A stretch of 25,715 bases of DNA from Candidatus Moraniibacteriota bacterium (GTDB lineage Bacteria; Patescibacteriota; Minisyncoccia; Moranbacterales; GCA-2747515). The notes beneath the pieces are model-generated. The model did no database searches, was not told the DNA's origin, and saw only the letters and a list, made by a program, of their open reading frames with translations. The translations under genes were made by a program, and so were the position numbers. The stretch lies in contig JAOZNB010000004.1 in assembly GCA_029933995.1 (NCBI GenBank), positions 1 to 25,715 of the forward strand, in the 5' to 3' direction. This document shows positions 6,410 through 14,258 of this stretch, one piece after another. How positions within the stretch are numbered: the first letter of the stretch is position 1; every line of letters starts with the position of its first letter.

Positions 6410-6661
6410 TTATTTTTTCTTCATTTTAGATAAAGTAATCAAGGCAATGATGATTACGATTATTATGACAATGCCAATGATAATATATTGTGATTGTAAA
6501 AAACTTTCTTGAACAGGCTCGGAAACTACAGAAATACCCACTGTTTTTTCTGGTTCATCGAAATCTACTGGAAGAAGGTCAGCAAATACATTTTTTGTTG
6601 TACTTAGTAGTGTTGTGAAAGATAATGTTAGTGTTATTATTTGTGATTTAAGTTTGTTCAT
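6410..6661 (-). CDS. Small secreted protein with C-terminal membrane anchor
   Basis: The product is 83 residues. A signal peptide-like N-terminus (basic MNKLK, hydrophobic core about 8-20, plausible cleavage after VFA near residue 27) precedes an acidic exposed stretch of about 30 residues (LLPVDFDEPEK onward). A strong Ile/Val membrane helix (about 59-77) follows, then a short basic tail SKMKKK. This is a type I membrane topology with a very small ectodomain and no cysteines. No family is recognised. It is the middle gene of an operon: 8 bp after the MFS gene and 2 bp before the four-helix protein. The layout resembles small accessory subunits of membrane transporters or sorted surface peptides; both are guesses. 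Confidence 0.65.
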   Translation of the reverse strand: MNKLKSQIITLTLSFTTLLSTTKNVFADLLPVDFDEPEKTVGISVVSEPVQESFLQSQYIIIGIVIIIVIIIALITLSKMKKK

Positions 6662-6669
6662 ATTATTTT

Positions 6670-7713
6670 TTATAAATTAATTTTTAGTTGATTTTTAAAA
6701 TATGGTTGTAATAATTTTAGTCCGATTAGTAAAGCTATGGTAGCCATGACAATAATTAAAAGTGATAGCCATTGATTGGTAAATTGATAATATCCTCCAA
6801 GATATTGAAATAGAATAAAAAATTCTATAATGCCAAAAATAAATGCACTACGACCCGGTAACATATTTGATAGTGCTGCAATAGGTAAGGGCATTGTCAT
6901 AGAAAACAAAAATACTCCGATGACTATGAGGATAGGATTAGTTGGAAAAAATAATACAAGAGGTATTGATATAATAAGTGTAATTGTTGCCATTTTTAGC
7001 CAACCAAAGTTATCAGCACTAATTCCTCCTGTTATTTTACCTACAACTACAGCCAGTGTCAAAATGTATAGAAGCGTGAGGTTATGTTGCCATGCAAATA
7101 CAGCATTGAGTCCATACATTGATTTAACTGCTACAAAAAATAGTAATAATATAATAATAAACTTAAAATAATCAATTTTTGATTTTATGGATATTTTGGT
7201 GTGATTGATAGGAGGCAATTTAGCTGTAATCATGAATATAGATGATGCAATAAGTAAGAATATAAAGGGCCATAAGATCAGTGAGGTGTGTGTGCCAATA
7301 GTTATACCGGTAATAAGACCTAGGACGCCAGGTGCGGCAAAAATACTAATGGGAGTAGCTTTTGTTGGTGCAATATTTAAGGTGATACTTCCACCACTAA
7401 CGTGAAATAGGGAACTGCCAAGCCCTGCTAATATAACAACTAGTAAAGGTGGAGAGGTTACAAAAAATGAGCTTAAAACTAATAAGCTTCCAATAACTGA
7501 ACTTTCTTTTGTGATATGTAGTTTATCTATTAATAATCCAAAAAAAGGTTGTGTACCAAAAGCTAAAGCACTATAAAGTGCAATAATAATAAAAATATTA
7601 TGTGCACTGAAATCATGTGTACTCGCAGTGTATAAAATTATAGTCACAGAACAAAGATCCATGATGCCATGGATAATGCTATAGCCGATGAGAGTTTTGT
7701 AATATTTAGACAT
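6670..7713 (-). CDS. Major facilitator superfamily transporter, fosmidomycin-resistance-like
   Basis: The product is 347 residues, a little short for the family, with about ten to eleven hydrophobic helices. Features of MFS carriers are visible in the N-terminal half: the motif A-like loop GTQPFFGLLIDKL between helices 2 and 3 (about 53-65), and GLGSSLFHVSGGSITLNIAP (about 97-116), which resembles the helix 4-5 region of fosmidomycin-resistance type exporters (GxxxALFHP...). The substrate is unknown. It is the first gene of a leftward operon with two small membrane proteins. It diverges from rsmA across 103 bp; no clear minus-strand promoter or Shine-Dalgarno was found. Export of a small compound is the best guess; uptake cannot be excluded. 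Confidence 0.75.
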   Translation of the reverse strand: MSKYYKTLIGYSIIHGIMDLCSVTIILYTASTHDFSAHNIFIIIALYSALAFGTQPFFGLLIDKLHITKESSVIGSLLVLSSFFVTSPPLLVVILAGLGSSLFHVSGGSITLNIAPTKATPISIFAAPGVLGLITGITIGTHTSLILWPFIFLLIASSIFMITAKLPPINHTKISIKSKIDYFKFIIILLLFFVAVKSMYGLNAVFAWQHNLTLLYILTLAVVVGKITGGISADNFGWLKMATITLIISIPLVLFFPTNPILIVIGVFLFSMTMPLPIAALSNMLPGRSAFIFGIIEFFILFQYLGGYYQFTNQWLSLLIIVMATIALLIGLKLLQPYFKNQLKINL

Positions 7714-7741
7714 GAAGGATTGTATATTTTAATCGAATGTG

Positions 7742-7770
7742 TTACATTACACTGTTGTTCCTAGTATAAT
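7742..7770 (+). promoter_or_regulatory. Promoter of rsmA
   Basis: The -35-like TTACAT (7742-7747), 17-bp spacer and perfect -10 TATAAT (7765-7770) predict a start near 7777, about 40 nt before the ATG at 7817. Confidence 0.6.
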
Positions 7771-7816
7771 GGTAATTGTAGCACTAGGCAATTAATTGAA
7801 GTTAATAGAAATTAGG

Positions 7817-8614
7817 ATGAAAAAATTTAAACATAAAAAATCATTAGGTCAGAATTTTCTTACTAATGATGATATTATAGAACGAATTGTTGATTCTTCA
7901 GAAATTGAGAATTCTGTTGTAATTGAAATTGGTCCTGGTGAAGGTGTTCTCACAGAAGCGCTTGCAGGTACTGCACAGAAAGTTATTGCAGTTGAGTTGG
8001 ATAATAGGCTTATTCCACAGTTGCAGGAGCATTTTGGTGATTATGATAATGTTGTGATTGTGCACGGTGATATTTTACATATGAATGTGGAGGAATTGGT
8101 GTCACAATACGCACCGACTGGGAAGTATAAGGTTGTTGCAAATATTCCTTATTATATAACAGCACCAATTATTAGATTATTTTTGGAATTATCTAGGTCA
8201 CCCCAGGAAATTGTGCTAATGGTACAAAAGGAAGTGGCCGAGAGACTGAGTGCTGAGCCGGGTCAAATGAGTTTGTTAGCAGTATCAGCGCAGTATTACG
8301 CGGATGTCAAATATCTTTTTACAGTAGGAAAAGAAGATTTTAATCCTGTGCCAAAAGTGGATAGTGCAATTATACAATTGAAGATTAAAAAAGAGATCTC
8401 AAAAAATGAGGATACAAAAGATTTTTTTCGTGTTGTTAAGATTGGATTTAGTGCAAAAAGAAAAACATTGTCTAATAATTTAGCAAATGGATTTCACTTA
8501 TATAAAAAAGACATTGAGAGTATTTTATTGAGTTTGGAATTGAAAAATAATGTGCGAGCACAAGAACTTTCTATAGCACAGTGGCAAGAATTATCACAAA
8601 AAATTATTATATAA
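7817..8614 (+). CDS. rsmA: 16S rRNA adenine dimethyltransferase KsgA/RsmA
   Basis: The product is 265 residues, the usual length. It is predicted to dimethylate the two adjacent adenines in the 3'-terminal hairpin of 16S rRNA, using S-adenosylmethionine, during small-subunit maturation. Visible motifs are KKSLGQNFL at the N-terminus, SAM motif I in VIEIGPGEGVLTEAL (35-49), acidic motif AVELDNRL (58-65), GDI (84-86), the catalytic NIPYYIT (109-115), FNPVPKVDSAII (175-186) and the C-terminal FSAKRKTLSNNL (211-222). I chose the ATG at 7817, which places the motifs at the family's usual spacing; an in-frame TTG at 7796 would add seven residues. There is no real Shine-Dalgarno (only AGG touching the start codon). 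It stands alone between a divergent operon and a convergent gene. Confidence 0.95.
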   Translation: MKKFKHKKSLGQNFLTNDDIIERIVDSSEIENSVVIEIGPGEGVLTEALAGTAQKVIAVELDNRLIPQLQEHFGDYDNVVIVHGDILHMNVEELVSQYAPTGKYKVVANIPYYITAPIIRLFLELSRSPQEIVLMVQKEVAERLSAEPGQMSLLAVSAQYYADVKYLFTVGKEDFNPVPKVDSAIIQLKIKKEISKNEDTKDFFRVVKIGFSAKRKTLSNNLANGFHLYKKDIESILLSLELKNNVRAQELSIAQWQELSQKIII

Positions 8615-8641
8615 AACTCAGATTTTTTTAAATGTATATGA

Positions 8642-8680
8642 AAAGGATATGTCTATATTAGATATATCCTTTCCTTTTTT
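8642..8680 (+). terminator. Intrinsic terminator of rsmA
   Basis: A 14-bp stem (8642-8655 with 8659-8672, one wobble pair, 3-nt loop TAT) is followed by CCTTTTTT. It lies between rsmA and the convergent prenyltransferase gene. Confidence 0.85.
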
Positions 8681-8737
8681 ACTTCTGTTTTAATTCAGCT
8701 AAATTAATTATTTAAATAAATTCTTGTGTAAGATATT

Positions 8738-10378
8738 TTATGCAAATAGTGAAATAGTTAAAATTATTGCATAGAGAGATACAATTAAAAATACAATTGC
8801 AATTGTTTGCACTGGTGTGAAAATAAATTTATTATTTTTTCTACCAACTAGTGTCCAGAAGCTAAGAGTCCCAGCTAGTAGAGCAGGGAGTAGTAGTAAA
8901 TTTGTACCTAGTGTAAAAATACTTAACATAAAAGATATAAATATTCCTGTGGCAATAATTGTACGTGCGATTTTTTCACCAAAAATAACAGGTATAGTAT
9001 AAATATTATTTGCCTTATCGCCCTCTATATCTTTTAAGTCTTTGATGGGAAGTGAAATTGTATATGAAATAATTAATAAGATAGCAATGTGTGGAGGAAA
9101 ATTATTTAATGAATGCTTTGGTGATAAAGTAATAAACCCGATAACAACTACAAAAAATGAAGCTATTGATGCTAAAAATGTGGCAATGCCTGGAAATCTC
9201 TTTAAACGTAGTGGATATGTATTATACAAAAAAGAAATAGCATGATAGGCAATAAGTATGAGTGCGGCATAAGTATTTATTGCAGCCGTTATTGTTATTG
9301 AAAAAATAGCTAGAAAAATACCTATGTGTCTGTAGTGTTTTACAGTAATTGTTTTTGTAATAAGAGGTCTGGTAGGATTACTTATTTTGTCGATATCTTG
9401 ATCAACGCAATCATTTAAAATTACAGTACTATACCATGCAAAAATAATAGCAATACATAATAAAATAAGTGCAATTAGTGTAAAAAAAGAAGGTAATAAT
9501 ACAGCGTTTGCAAATATAATTGCTATACCCATACCTACAGCAAGTAAGCCTAGATGGTAAAGAGTTTGAATTGGGCGTATATTTTTAATTAGTGAGATAA
9601 ATGTTTTTTGTTGGGTTTTAAAAAGGATCAGTAAAGTTACAAATATACTTATTAACATGTATATTAGTGACATTTTTATGTTTATTGCGTTCATCGGGTG
9701 TAAAATTTGATTGCCTAAGATTGATGTGGGTGAAGCTATCAGTGCAGCTACAGCTGAATTATTTGATGCAAGATGTCTAGATGATACGACAAACGTAATG
9801 AGAGAGGGAAGACTGCTTAATAGAAAAAAAATAATATAAGATACAATGAACATAAAAATTGTACGTAGAATTTTTTTTGTTTTTATATAAGTTAGAAAAA
9901 CTAATAAGAATATCGAAAGAGCTATCATTATTCTGGTGCCATAAGTAATACCATCACGTGGTTTGCCACCAAAAAAGGTAACAAAGCTTTTAATTAGCCC
10001 ACTAGGAGAATCAAATAAATAATAACTTGCAAAGGAGGCTCCATCAAAATACATAATAGAAATAAGCCAGTCAATAACTGGTGGAAAAATAATTAGCAAA
10101 AAGCCAAATAGGAATATTGTAATACTTGTTTTTAATGAAATTGTTGCAATTTTGACAGTAAGAATGACACAAATTATAAATAACAAGTAGAAAAAAAGCG
10201 TTGTGTGTAGAAATTCATACAAATAAAATGTAGGGCTTCGGGTATCAAAAACAGATATCCAGTTTTCAATACCTAATCGGATTAATATAATTGCAAGAAA
10301 TGTAGCTATTGCTGTATAAGGAGAAATTTTTGTATCAAATGTTGTTATTATGAAGTTGTATAGTTTTTGTTTGTTCAT
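8738..10378 (-). CDS. UbiA-family prenyltransferase with extra N-terminal membrane domain
   Basis: The product is 546 residues, nearly twice the usual UbiA length of about 290. The C-terminal half (about 270-546) is a UbiA-type enzyme with both Mg-binding motifs intact: N322-D323-x-x-D326-x-x-x-D330 in NDCVDQDIDKISNPTRPL, and D447-x-x-D450-x-E-x-D454 in KDLKDIEGDKANN. Such enzymes move a polyprenyl chain from its diphosphate to an aromatic or sugar-like acceptor within the membrane. The first 260 residues hold about six or seven further membrane helices without a recognised family and a polar outer loop (FDSPSGLIKSF...GGKPRDGITYG, about 122-148). The ATG at 10378 has no Shine-Dalgarno. It is transcribed alone, toward rsmA, with its promoter not evident. 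The acceptor and prenyl donor cannot be read from sequence; quinone, heme or decaprenyl-phosphate pathways are all possible. Confidence 0.85.
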   Translation of the reverse strand: MNKQKLYNFIITTFDTKISPYTAIATFLAIILIRLGIENWISVFDTRSPTFYLYEFLHTTLFFYLLFIICVILTVKIATISLKTSITIFLFGFLLIIFPPVIDWLISIMYFDGASFASYYLFDSPSGLIKSFVTFFGGKPRDGITYGTRIMIALSIFLLVFLTYIKTKKILRTIFMFIVSYIIFFLLSSLPSLITFVVSSRHLASNNSAVAALIASPTSILGNQILHPMNAINIKMSLIYMLISIFVTLLILFKTQQKTFISLIKNIRPIQTLYHLGLLAVGMGIAIIFANAVLLPSFFTLIALILLCIAIIFAWYSTVILNDCVDQDIDKISNPTRPLITKTITVKHYRHIGIFLAIFSITITAAINTYAALILIAYHAISFLYNTYPLRLKRFPGIATFLASIASFFVVVIGFITLSPKHSLNNFPPHIAILLIISYTISLPIKDLKDIEGDKANNIYTIPVIFGEKIARTIIATGIFISFMLSIFTLGTNLLLLPALLAGTLSFWTLVGRKNNKFIFTPVQTIAIVFLIVSLYAIILTISLFA

Positions 10379-10447
10379 GTGTATGCAGTAAAAAATAGAA
10401 GAATAGGTTATTCATAACTATATACTGTGTCTGCTTTACTTGCAATG

Positions 10448-10456
10448 TGTTACAAT
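10448..10456 (+). promoter_or_regulatory. Possible extended -10 promoter of the helicase gene
   Basis: TGTTACAAT fits the extended -10 form TG-N-TACAAT, with no good -35. It would start transcription within 2-3 nt of the ATG at 10465, giving an almost leaderless mRNA, consistent with the absence of a Shine-Dalgarno. Confidence 0.35.
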
Positions 10457-10464
10457 ATATAAAT

Positions 10465-12609
10465 ATGAAAAAATTACTTGTAGGATTAAATCAACCACAA
10501 AAAGAGGCAGTACAGGCATTTGAAGGGCCGTTTTTGGTGAGTGCTGGTGCTGGGTCTGGTAAAACTACTGCGCTAACACGTAGAATAGCATACTTAATAC
10601 GAGAACGAGATATATCACCACATAATATATTAGCTGTGACATTTACAAATAAGGCAGCATCAGAAATGCGTGTGCGTGTAGGATATTTAATTGATACGCA
10701 ATATTCAAATCCACTTATTGGAACATTTCACAGTGTTTGCGTGCGGATTTTGCGTGAAGACATTCATTATTTGGGCTATGAGACAAATTTTACAATTTTA
10801 GATTCACATGATCAACTTGTATTAGTTAAGAAAATTTTAAAAGAACTAGGATTGCCAAAGCAGCAATTTGCACCACGTTCTGTATTGGAAGGAATTTCAC
10901 GTGCAAAAAATAGTTTGTTGTCACCAGACCTATTTAGTTCGCAAGCAAGTAGCCATTATGAAGAACAGCTTTCACATGTATATGATATATATCAGAGAAC
11001 ACTCAGAGAAAATCACAGTCTTGATTTTGATGATTTGATTCGGCTTACAATTACTTTATTTATTGAATACAAAGATGTTCTCATAAAATACCAAGAGAAA
11101 TTTCAATATATTTTGGTGGATGAGTACCAAGATACAAATCATGCACAATATACGTTTATTCAACAATTAACAAAAAAACATCATAATTTATTTGTAGTTG
11201 GTGATGATTGGCAGTCAATTTACAAATGGAGAGGTGCAGACATTAGTAATATTTTAAATTTTGAAAAAGATTTTCCAAAAGCACAAACGATTAAATTGGA
11301 ACAAAATTATCGTTCAACACAAAATATACTTGATGCAGCCTATACTGTTATTGAACATAATTCTGACAGGAGTGATAAAAAGATTTGGACAGATACTGGT
11401 GCAGGAGAACAGCTTGTGGTTTTTGAGGCACATGATGAACGTGAGGAAGCAATGTATATTGTAGAGACTGTACAAAAGATGATGAAAAATGGATATGTTG
11501 GTAAAGATTTTGTTGTGCTTTACCGCACAAATGCGCAGTCACGTATTGTGGAGGAATATTTTTTGAAAAATGGTGTGAGTTATCGTATTGTTGGTGGCAT
11601 TAAGTTTTATGAGCGTAAAGAAGTAAAAGATGTGATGGCATACTTAAAACTTATTGCAAATCATGCTGATGCTATAGCACTTGAGAGAGCAGTTGCAAGT
11701 CCGCGTCGTGGTATTGGGGGGAAGACATTTGAGCAGTGGTTTGGAGGTGCGCGTGCAGAGGAAATGAATTCTATTGAATTTGGTGTGAGTGATAAATTGT
11801 CACAGTTTGTTACTGCTAAGAGTAAGCAAAAAGCAATTCACGATTTTTGTAATTTAATTATAGGTGCACGTAAATATGCAGATAAGCATAGCCTTATGGA
11901 TTTAATTATATATTTATATGATAAAAGTGGATTTAAAAATTCTCTTTTGGATGGTACTACTGAGGGAGAGTCTAGAGATGAAAATGTACAGGAACTTCTG
12001 TCAGTTGCTACAAAGTATGATGATATTGATAATGCACTTAATATGTTCATAGAAGAAGTGGCACTTGCAAGTGATACAGATAAAATTAATCAAGATACGG
12101 ATATGGTTCATATGATGACATTACACAGTGCTAAAGGATTGGAGTTTCCGGTTGTATTTATTATTGGGTTAGAAGAGGGGCTAATACCACATAATAGAGC
12201 AATGGTGGATAATGCAGAAATGGAAGAAGAGAGACGGTTGGCATATGTGGGTATTACACGTGCAAAAGATAAGGTATTTTTACTTCATGCAAGACAACGG
12301 TTGATTTTTGGATCTTTGGAGTCAAATTTACCGTCACGTTTTTTTGAAGATATTCCAGATAATTTAATTGATAAGCAGTCTAGTAGTCAGCCTCGCAGAA
12401 AGAGGGACAGTTTCTTTGATAAAAAACCAGAAAGCGTGTTACAAATAAATGATGATGTTGAAACATTTATTGATGGAGATAAAGTGAGGCACAAAGATTT
12501 TGGTGAAGGTGTTGTCGTGGGGCAGGATAATATTATTATTCATGTTGTTTTTAAAGACTTAGGTCTTAAAAAATTGGCAAAAAGTATTGCTCCTTTGGAA
12601 AAAATTTAA
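10465..12609 (+). CDS. UvrD/PcrA-type superfamily 1 DNA helicase
   Basis: The product is 714 residues, the usual UvrD/PcrA length. It is predicted to be an ATP-driven 3'-5' helicase acting in nucleotide excision and mismatch repair and in clearing replication forks. The SF1 motifs appear in order: Q-motif LNQPQKEAV (8-16), Walker A SAGAGSGKTTAL (K33), Ia AVTFTNKAASEM, II DEYQDTN (about 219-225), III VGDDWQSIYKWRGAD (about 245-259), IV LEQNYRST, V MTLHSAKGLEFPVVFIIGLE (about 550-570) and VI EEERRLAYVGITRAK (about 586-600). The C-terminus (about 670-714) has the tudor-like GDKVRHKDFGEGVV...FKDLGLKKL of PcrA. I chose the ATG at 10465; an in-frame GTG lies at 10447. No Shine-Dalgarno. uvrD and pcrA cannot be told apart here, so no symbol is given. 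Confidence 0.95.
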   Translation: MKKLLVGLNQPQKEAVQAFEGPFLVSAGAGSGKTTALTRRIAYLIRERDISPHNILAVTFTNKAASEMRVRVGYLIDTQYSNPLIGTFHSVCVRILREDIHYLGYETNFTILDSHDQLVLVKKILKELGLPKQQFAPRSVLEGISRAKNSLLSPDLFSSQASSHYEEQLSHVYDIYQRTLRENHSLDFDDLIRLTITLFIEYKDVLIKYQEKFQYILVDEYQDTNHAQYTFIQQLTKKHHNLFVVGDDWQSIYKWRGADISNILNFEKDFPKAQTIKLEQNYRSTQNILDAAYTVIEHNSDRSDKKIWTDTGAGEQLVVFEAHDEREEAMYIVETVQKMMKNGYVGKDFVVLYRTNAQSRIVEEYFLKNGVSYRIVGGIKFYERKEVKDVMAYLKLIANHADAIALERAVASPRRGIGGKTFEQWFGGARAEEMNSIEFGVSDKLSQFVTAKSKQKAIHDFCNLIIGARKYADKHSLMDLIIYLYDKSGFKNSLLDGTTEGESRDENVQELLSVATKYDDIDNALNMFIEEVALASDTDKINQDTDMVHMMTLHSAKGLEFPVVFIIGLEEGLIPHNRAMVDNAEMEEERRLAYVGITRAKDKVFLLHARQRLIFGSLESNLPSRFFEDIPDNLIDKQSSSQPRRKRDSFFDKKPESVLQINDDVETFIDGDKVRHKDFGEGVVVGQDNIIIHVVFKDLGLKKLAKSIAPLEKI

Positions 12610-12622
12610 ACTTATATTATAA

Positions 12623-12652
12623 TTGACCAAGATGAAGAGTTGTGTATATAAT
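12623..12652 (+). promoter_or_regulatory. Promoter of the tandem membrane-protein pair
   Basis: The -35 TTGACC (12623-12628), 18-bp spacer and perfect -10 TATAAT (12647-12652) predict a start near 12659. Confidence 0.7.
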
Positions 12653-12688
12653 ATAGATATTATATGGAAAAATAGGCTCTTTAACATT
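12646..12688 (+). promoter_or_regulatory. Palindrome over the -10 and downstream boxA
   Basis: ATATAATA (12646-12653) and TATTATAT (12658-12665) form a perfect 8-bp inverted repeat that includes the -10 element, a possible operator. Ten bases later GGCTCTTTAACATT (12675-12688) matches rrn boxA (TGCTCTTTAACA) at 11 of 12 core positions. The Shine-Dalgarno of the first gene follows 15 nt after that. Confidence 0.55.
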
Positions 12689-12715
12689 AAAAAAATACGA
12701 ACAAGGGAGGATAGT

Positions 12716-13141
12716 GTGGAGAGATTGCAGTATATAAAAAATTGTTTTTTCTTTGGGATTATTTGGATTTGTATTTTTTGTGTAGGACCAATCATTGTAA
12801 TATTTTTTTGTATGCAGTTGCTCTGGGAATATTATTGTGCACCTTCTCATGAAACAACAATCAAAGATTTGTGTGATGATGTTTTGCGTGCTACTAGGTC
12901 TGTGTCATATGAACAAGATATTGATGCGAGATGGATTTCTGAAAGTGATATAATTATGCGAATAGAGCAAACATATCATACTAAGAAATTTGTACAAAAT
13001 CATGCAAAGGCAATACACTCAATTATTTGTTATGGGGTAAATCTGGGTATATTAGATACAAAAACTGTGGAGATAAATAACAAGTCACAAATTGTTTATG
13101 CTGTCTCGGAGAAGAGGGTGAAAGAGTTGTATGAATGTTAA
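12716..13141 (+). CDS. Membrane-anchored protein with winged-helix-like C-terminal domain (A)
   Basis: The product is 141 residues. I chose the GTG start at 12716 because AAGGGAGG (12703-12710) sits 5 nt upstream; longer forms would run through the promoter and boxA. One hydrophobic segment (about 8-34, with several Cys and Phe) is followed by a mainly helical cytoplasmic domain of about 100 residues. That domain contains WISESDIIMRIEQTY and ends with IVYAVSEKRVKEL. It resembles the product of the next gene in layout and spacing: VLR/VLE, W-I/L-x-x-x-D/E-I, and VYA/VYR near the end, so the pair probably arose by tandem duplication. The domain pattern suggests a winged helix, but no known family is recognised. 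The two genes share a promoter and boxA leader. Confidence 0.7.
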   Translation: MERLQYIKNCFFFGIIWICIFCVGPIIVIFFCMQLLWEYYCAPSHETTIKDLCDDVLRATRSVSYEQDIDARWISESDIIMRIEQTYHTKKFVQNHAKAIHSIICYGVNLGILDTKTVEINNKSQIVYAVSEKRVKELYEC

Positions 13142-13159
13142 TATGGGGAGGGTCACACA

Positions 13160-13654
13160 ATGAGTAAATTTATTACGGTATTGTTTGTTGTTTGTCCTAT
13201 AGCTGCAATGTATTTTATGGGATTGAGTATTGGTATTTTTATGGGCTCCATATTTTTATTGGGCGTAGGTATGCTTTTGATTTATACATATCCAGCTTTT
13301 GTTGCACAAAAACAATTATATGCATATGAAATGGAATCTAACATTATTAATGTGTTAGAAAAAGCTTCATTTGACTGTGATGTGCAATACGGTTGGTTAA
13401 ATGCTGGAGAAATTTTTGATGCAGTAAATATACTGTTTAATGATAAGGTAGAACACTCTGACCAATTCTTTGATTCATTTCAACGATTGAAAAAAATAAA
13501 AGTTATTATTCAGAAGCGGATAGAAGCAAAACAACAAAATAATAACATTGACAGGGTGTATAGATTGAATGAACATTCAAAATATAGACCAAAAAAACCA
13601 CGCAGACTCTCAAAAAAGAGGAAAAGTGTTTGTGCGAATCATGCGTCTGCATGA
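13160..13654 (+). CDS. Membrane-anchored protein with winged-helix-like domain (B)
   Basis: The product is 164 residues. Two hydrophobic stretches at about 3-24 and 26-47 form a membrane hairpin. A helical domain (about 60-145) follows, with GWLNAGEIFDAVNILF aligned to WISESDIIMRIEQTY of the preceding protein and RVYRLNEH aligned to IVYAVSEK. The C-terminal tail (about 140-160) is strongly basic (KYRPKKPRRLSKKRKS), fit for nucleic acid or phospholipid contact. The start ATG has GGGGAGGG (13145-13152) 7 nt upstream and lies 18 bp after the upstream stop, so the two genes form an operon ended by the terminator at 13657-13690. The function is unknown. If the winged-helix reading is right, these could be membrane-tethered regulators. 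Confidence 0.7.
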   Translation: MSKFITVLFVVCPIAAMYFMGLSIGIFMGSIFLLGVGMLLIYTYPAFVAQKQLYAYEMESNIINVLEKASFDCDVQYGWLNAGEIFDAVNILFNDKVEHSDQFFDSFQRLKKIKVIIQKRIEAKQQNNNIDRVYRLNEHSKYRPKKPRRLSKKRKSVCANHASA

Positions 13655-13656
13655 TA

Positions 13657-13690
13657 AAAAGCAAGAAATCGAAATCGATTTCTTGCTTTT
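13657..13690 (+). terminator. Strong intrinsic terminator
   Basis: A perfect 16-bp stem (13657-13672 with 13675-13690) with a 2-nt loop has arms ending in AAAA and TTTT. It starts 3 bp after the stop codon of the second tandem gene. Confidence 0.9.
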
Positions 13691-13749
13691 CAATTTTTGT
13701 GTTTAGGTGTAATATTGTAAATATAATAATATTTTTTAATATAAAAATT

Positions 13750-14175
13750 ATGGATGTTAAATTTGAGTGGATCGAGGAGATGTCTGTTAATCATAATATT
13801 TTAGATGAACAGCATAAAAAATTATTTGAAAAACTCAATGAATTATTAAGAGCTATTGTTGATGGAAATGCAGATAATATGGTTCAAGAATTAGTTGATT
13901 TTTTTGAAAACTATATGAATAAACATTTGGCTTATGAAGAGGAATATTTGAAAGATATTGGATATCCATATTTGCAAGAACATCATGAACAACATGAAAT
14001 ATTTGTTAAAAAATATAATGAATTAAAAGAATCTTGTGATTGTTCTGCAAATAATGAGGATAATCATAGAATTATTTTTGATATTGAAAATTTCATGGGT
14101 TTATGGCTTACTAATCACATTCTTGTTGAGGATCAAAAATTTGCACAGTATATTCAACAAAGGAATCAAAAATAG
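13750..14175 (+). CDS. Bacteriohemerythrin
   Basis: The product is 141 residues, a full-length single-domain hemerythrin: a cytoplasmic four-helix bundle with a non-heme di-iron centre that binds oxygen reversibly. The ligand set is complete: H22 in LDEQHKKLF, H59 and E63 in HLAYEEEYL, H78 and H82 in EHHEQHEIF, and H123 and D128 in NHILVEDQKF. The N-terminal WIEEMSVNHNILDEQH is typical of bacterial members. The ATG at 13750 gives the usual family N-terminus; the open frame extends further upstream but runs through the terminator. There is no Shine-Dalgarno. It is a single gene ended by the terminator at 14209-14240. A role in oxygen storage, supply or sensing is possible; the nearby PAS kinase is not co-transcribed with it. 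Confidence 0.93.
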   Translation: MDVKFEWIEEMSVNHNILDEQHKKLFEKLNELLRAIVDGNADNMVQELVDFFENYMNKHLAYEEEYLKDIGYPYLQEHHEQHEIFVKKYNELKESCDCSANNEDNHRIIFDIENFMGLWLTNHILVEDQKFAQYIQQRNQK

Positions 14176-14208
14176 AGTTTAATCTTTTAAACTTGTAATG
14201 TTATAAAT

Positions 14209-14240
14209 AAAAACAGAGACGTGATTACGTCTCTGTTTTT
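14209..14240. terminator. Bidirectional intrinsic terminator
   Basis: A perfect 14-bp stem (AAAAACAGAGACGT, loop GATT, ACGTCTCTGTTTTT) has T-tracts on both strands and serves the hemerythrin gene and the converging recombinase gene. Confidence 0.92.
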
Positions 14241-14258
14241 TATAAAAAGATTTTAGGA

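Noticed and set aside
9199..9208. CTCTTTAAAC as a further boxA.
   Set aside because: It lies on the antisense strand within the prenyltransferase coding region, with no leader context.
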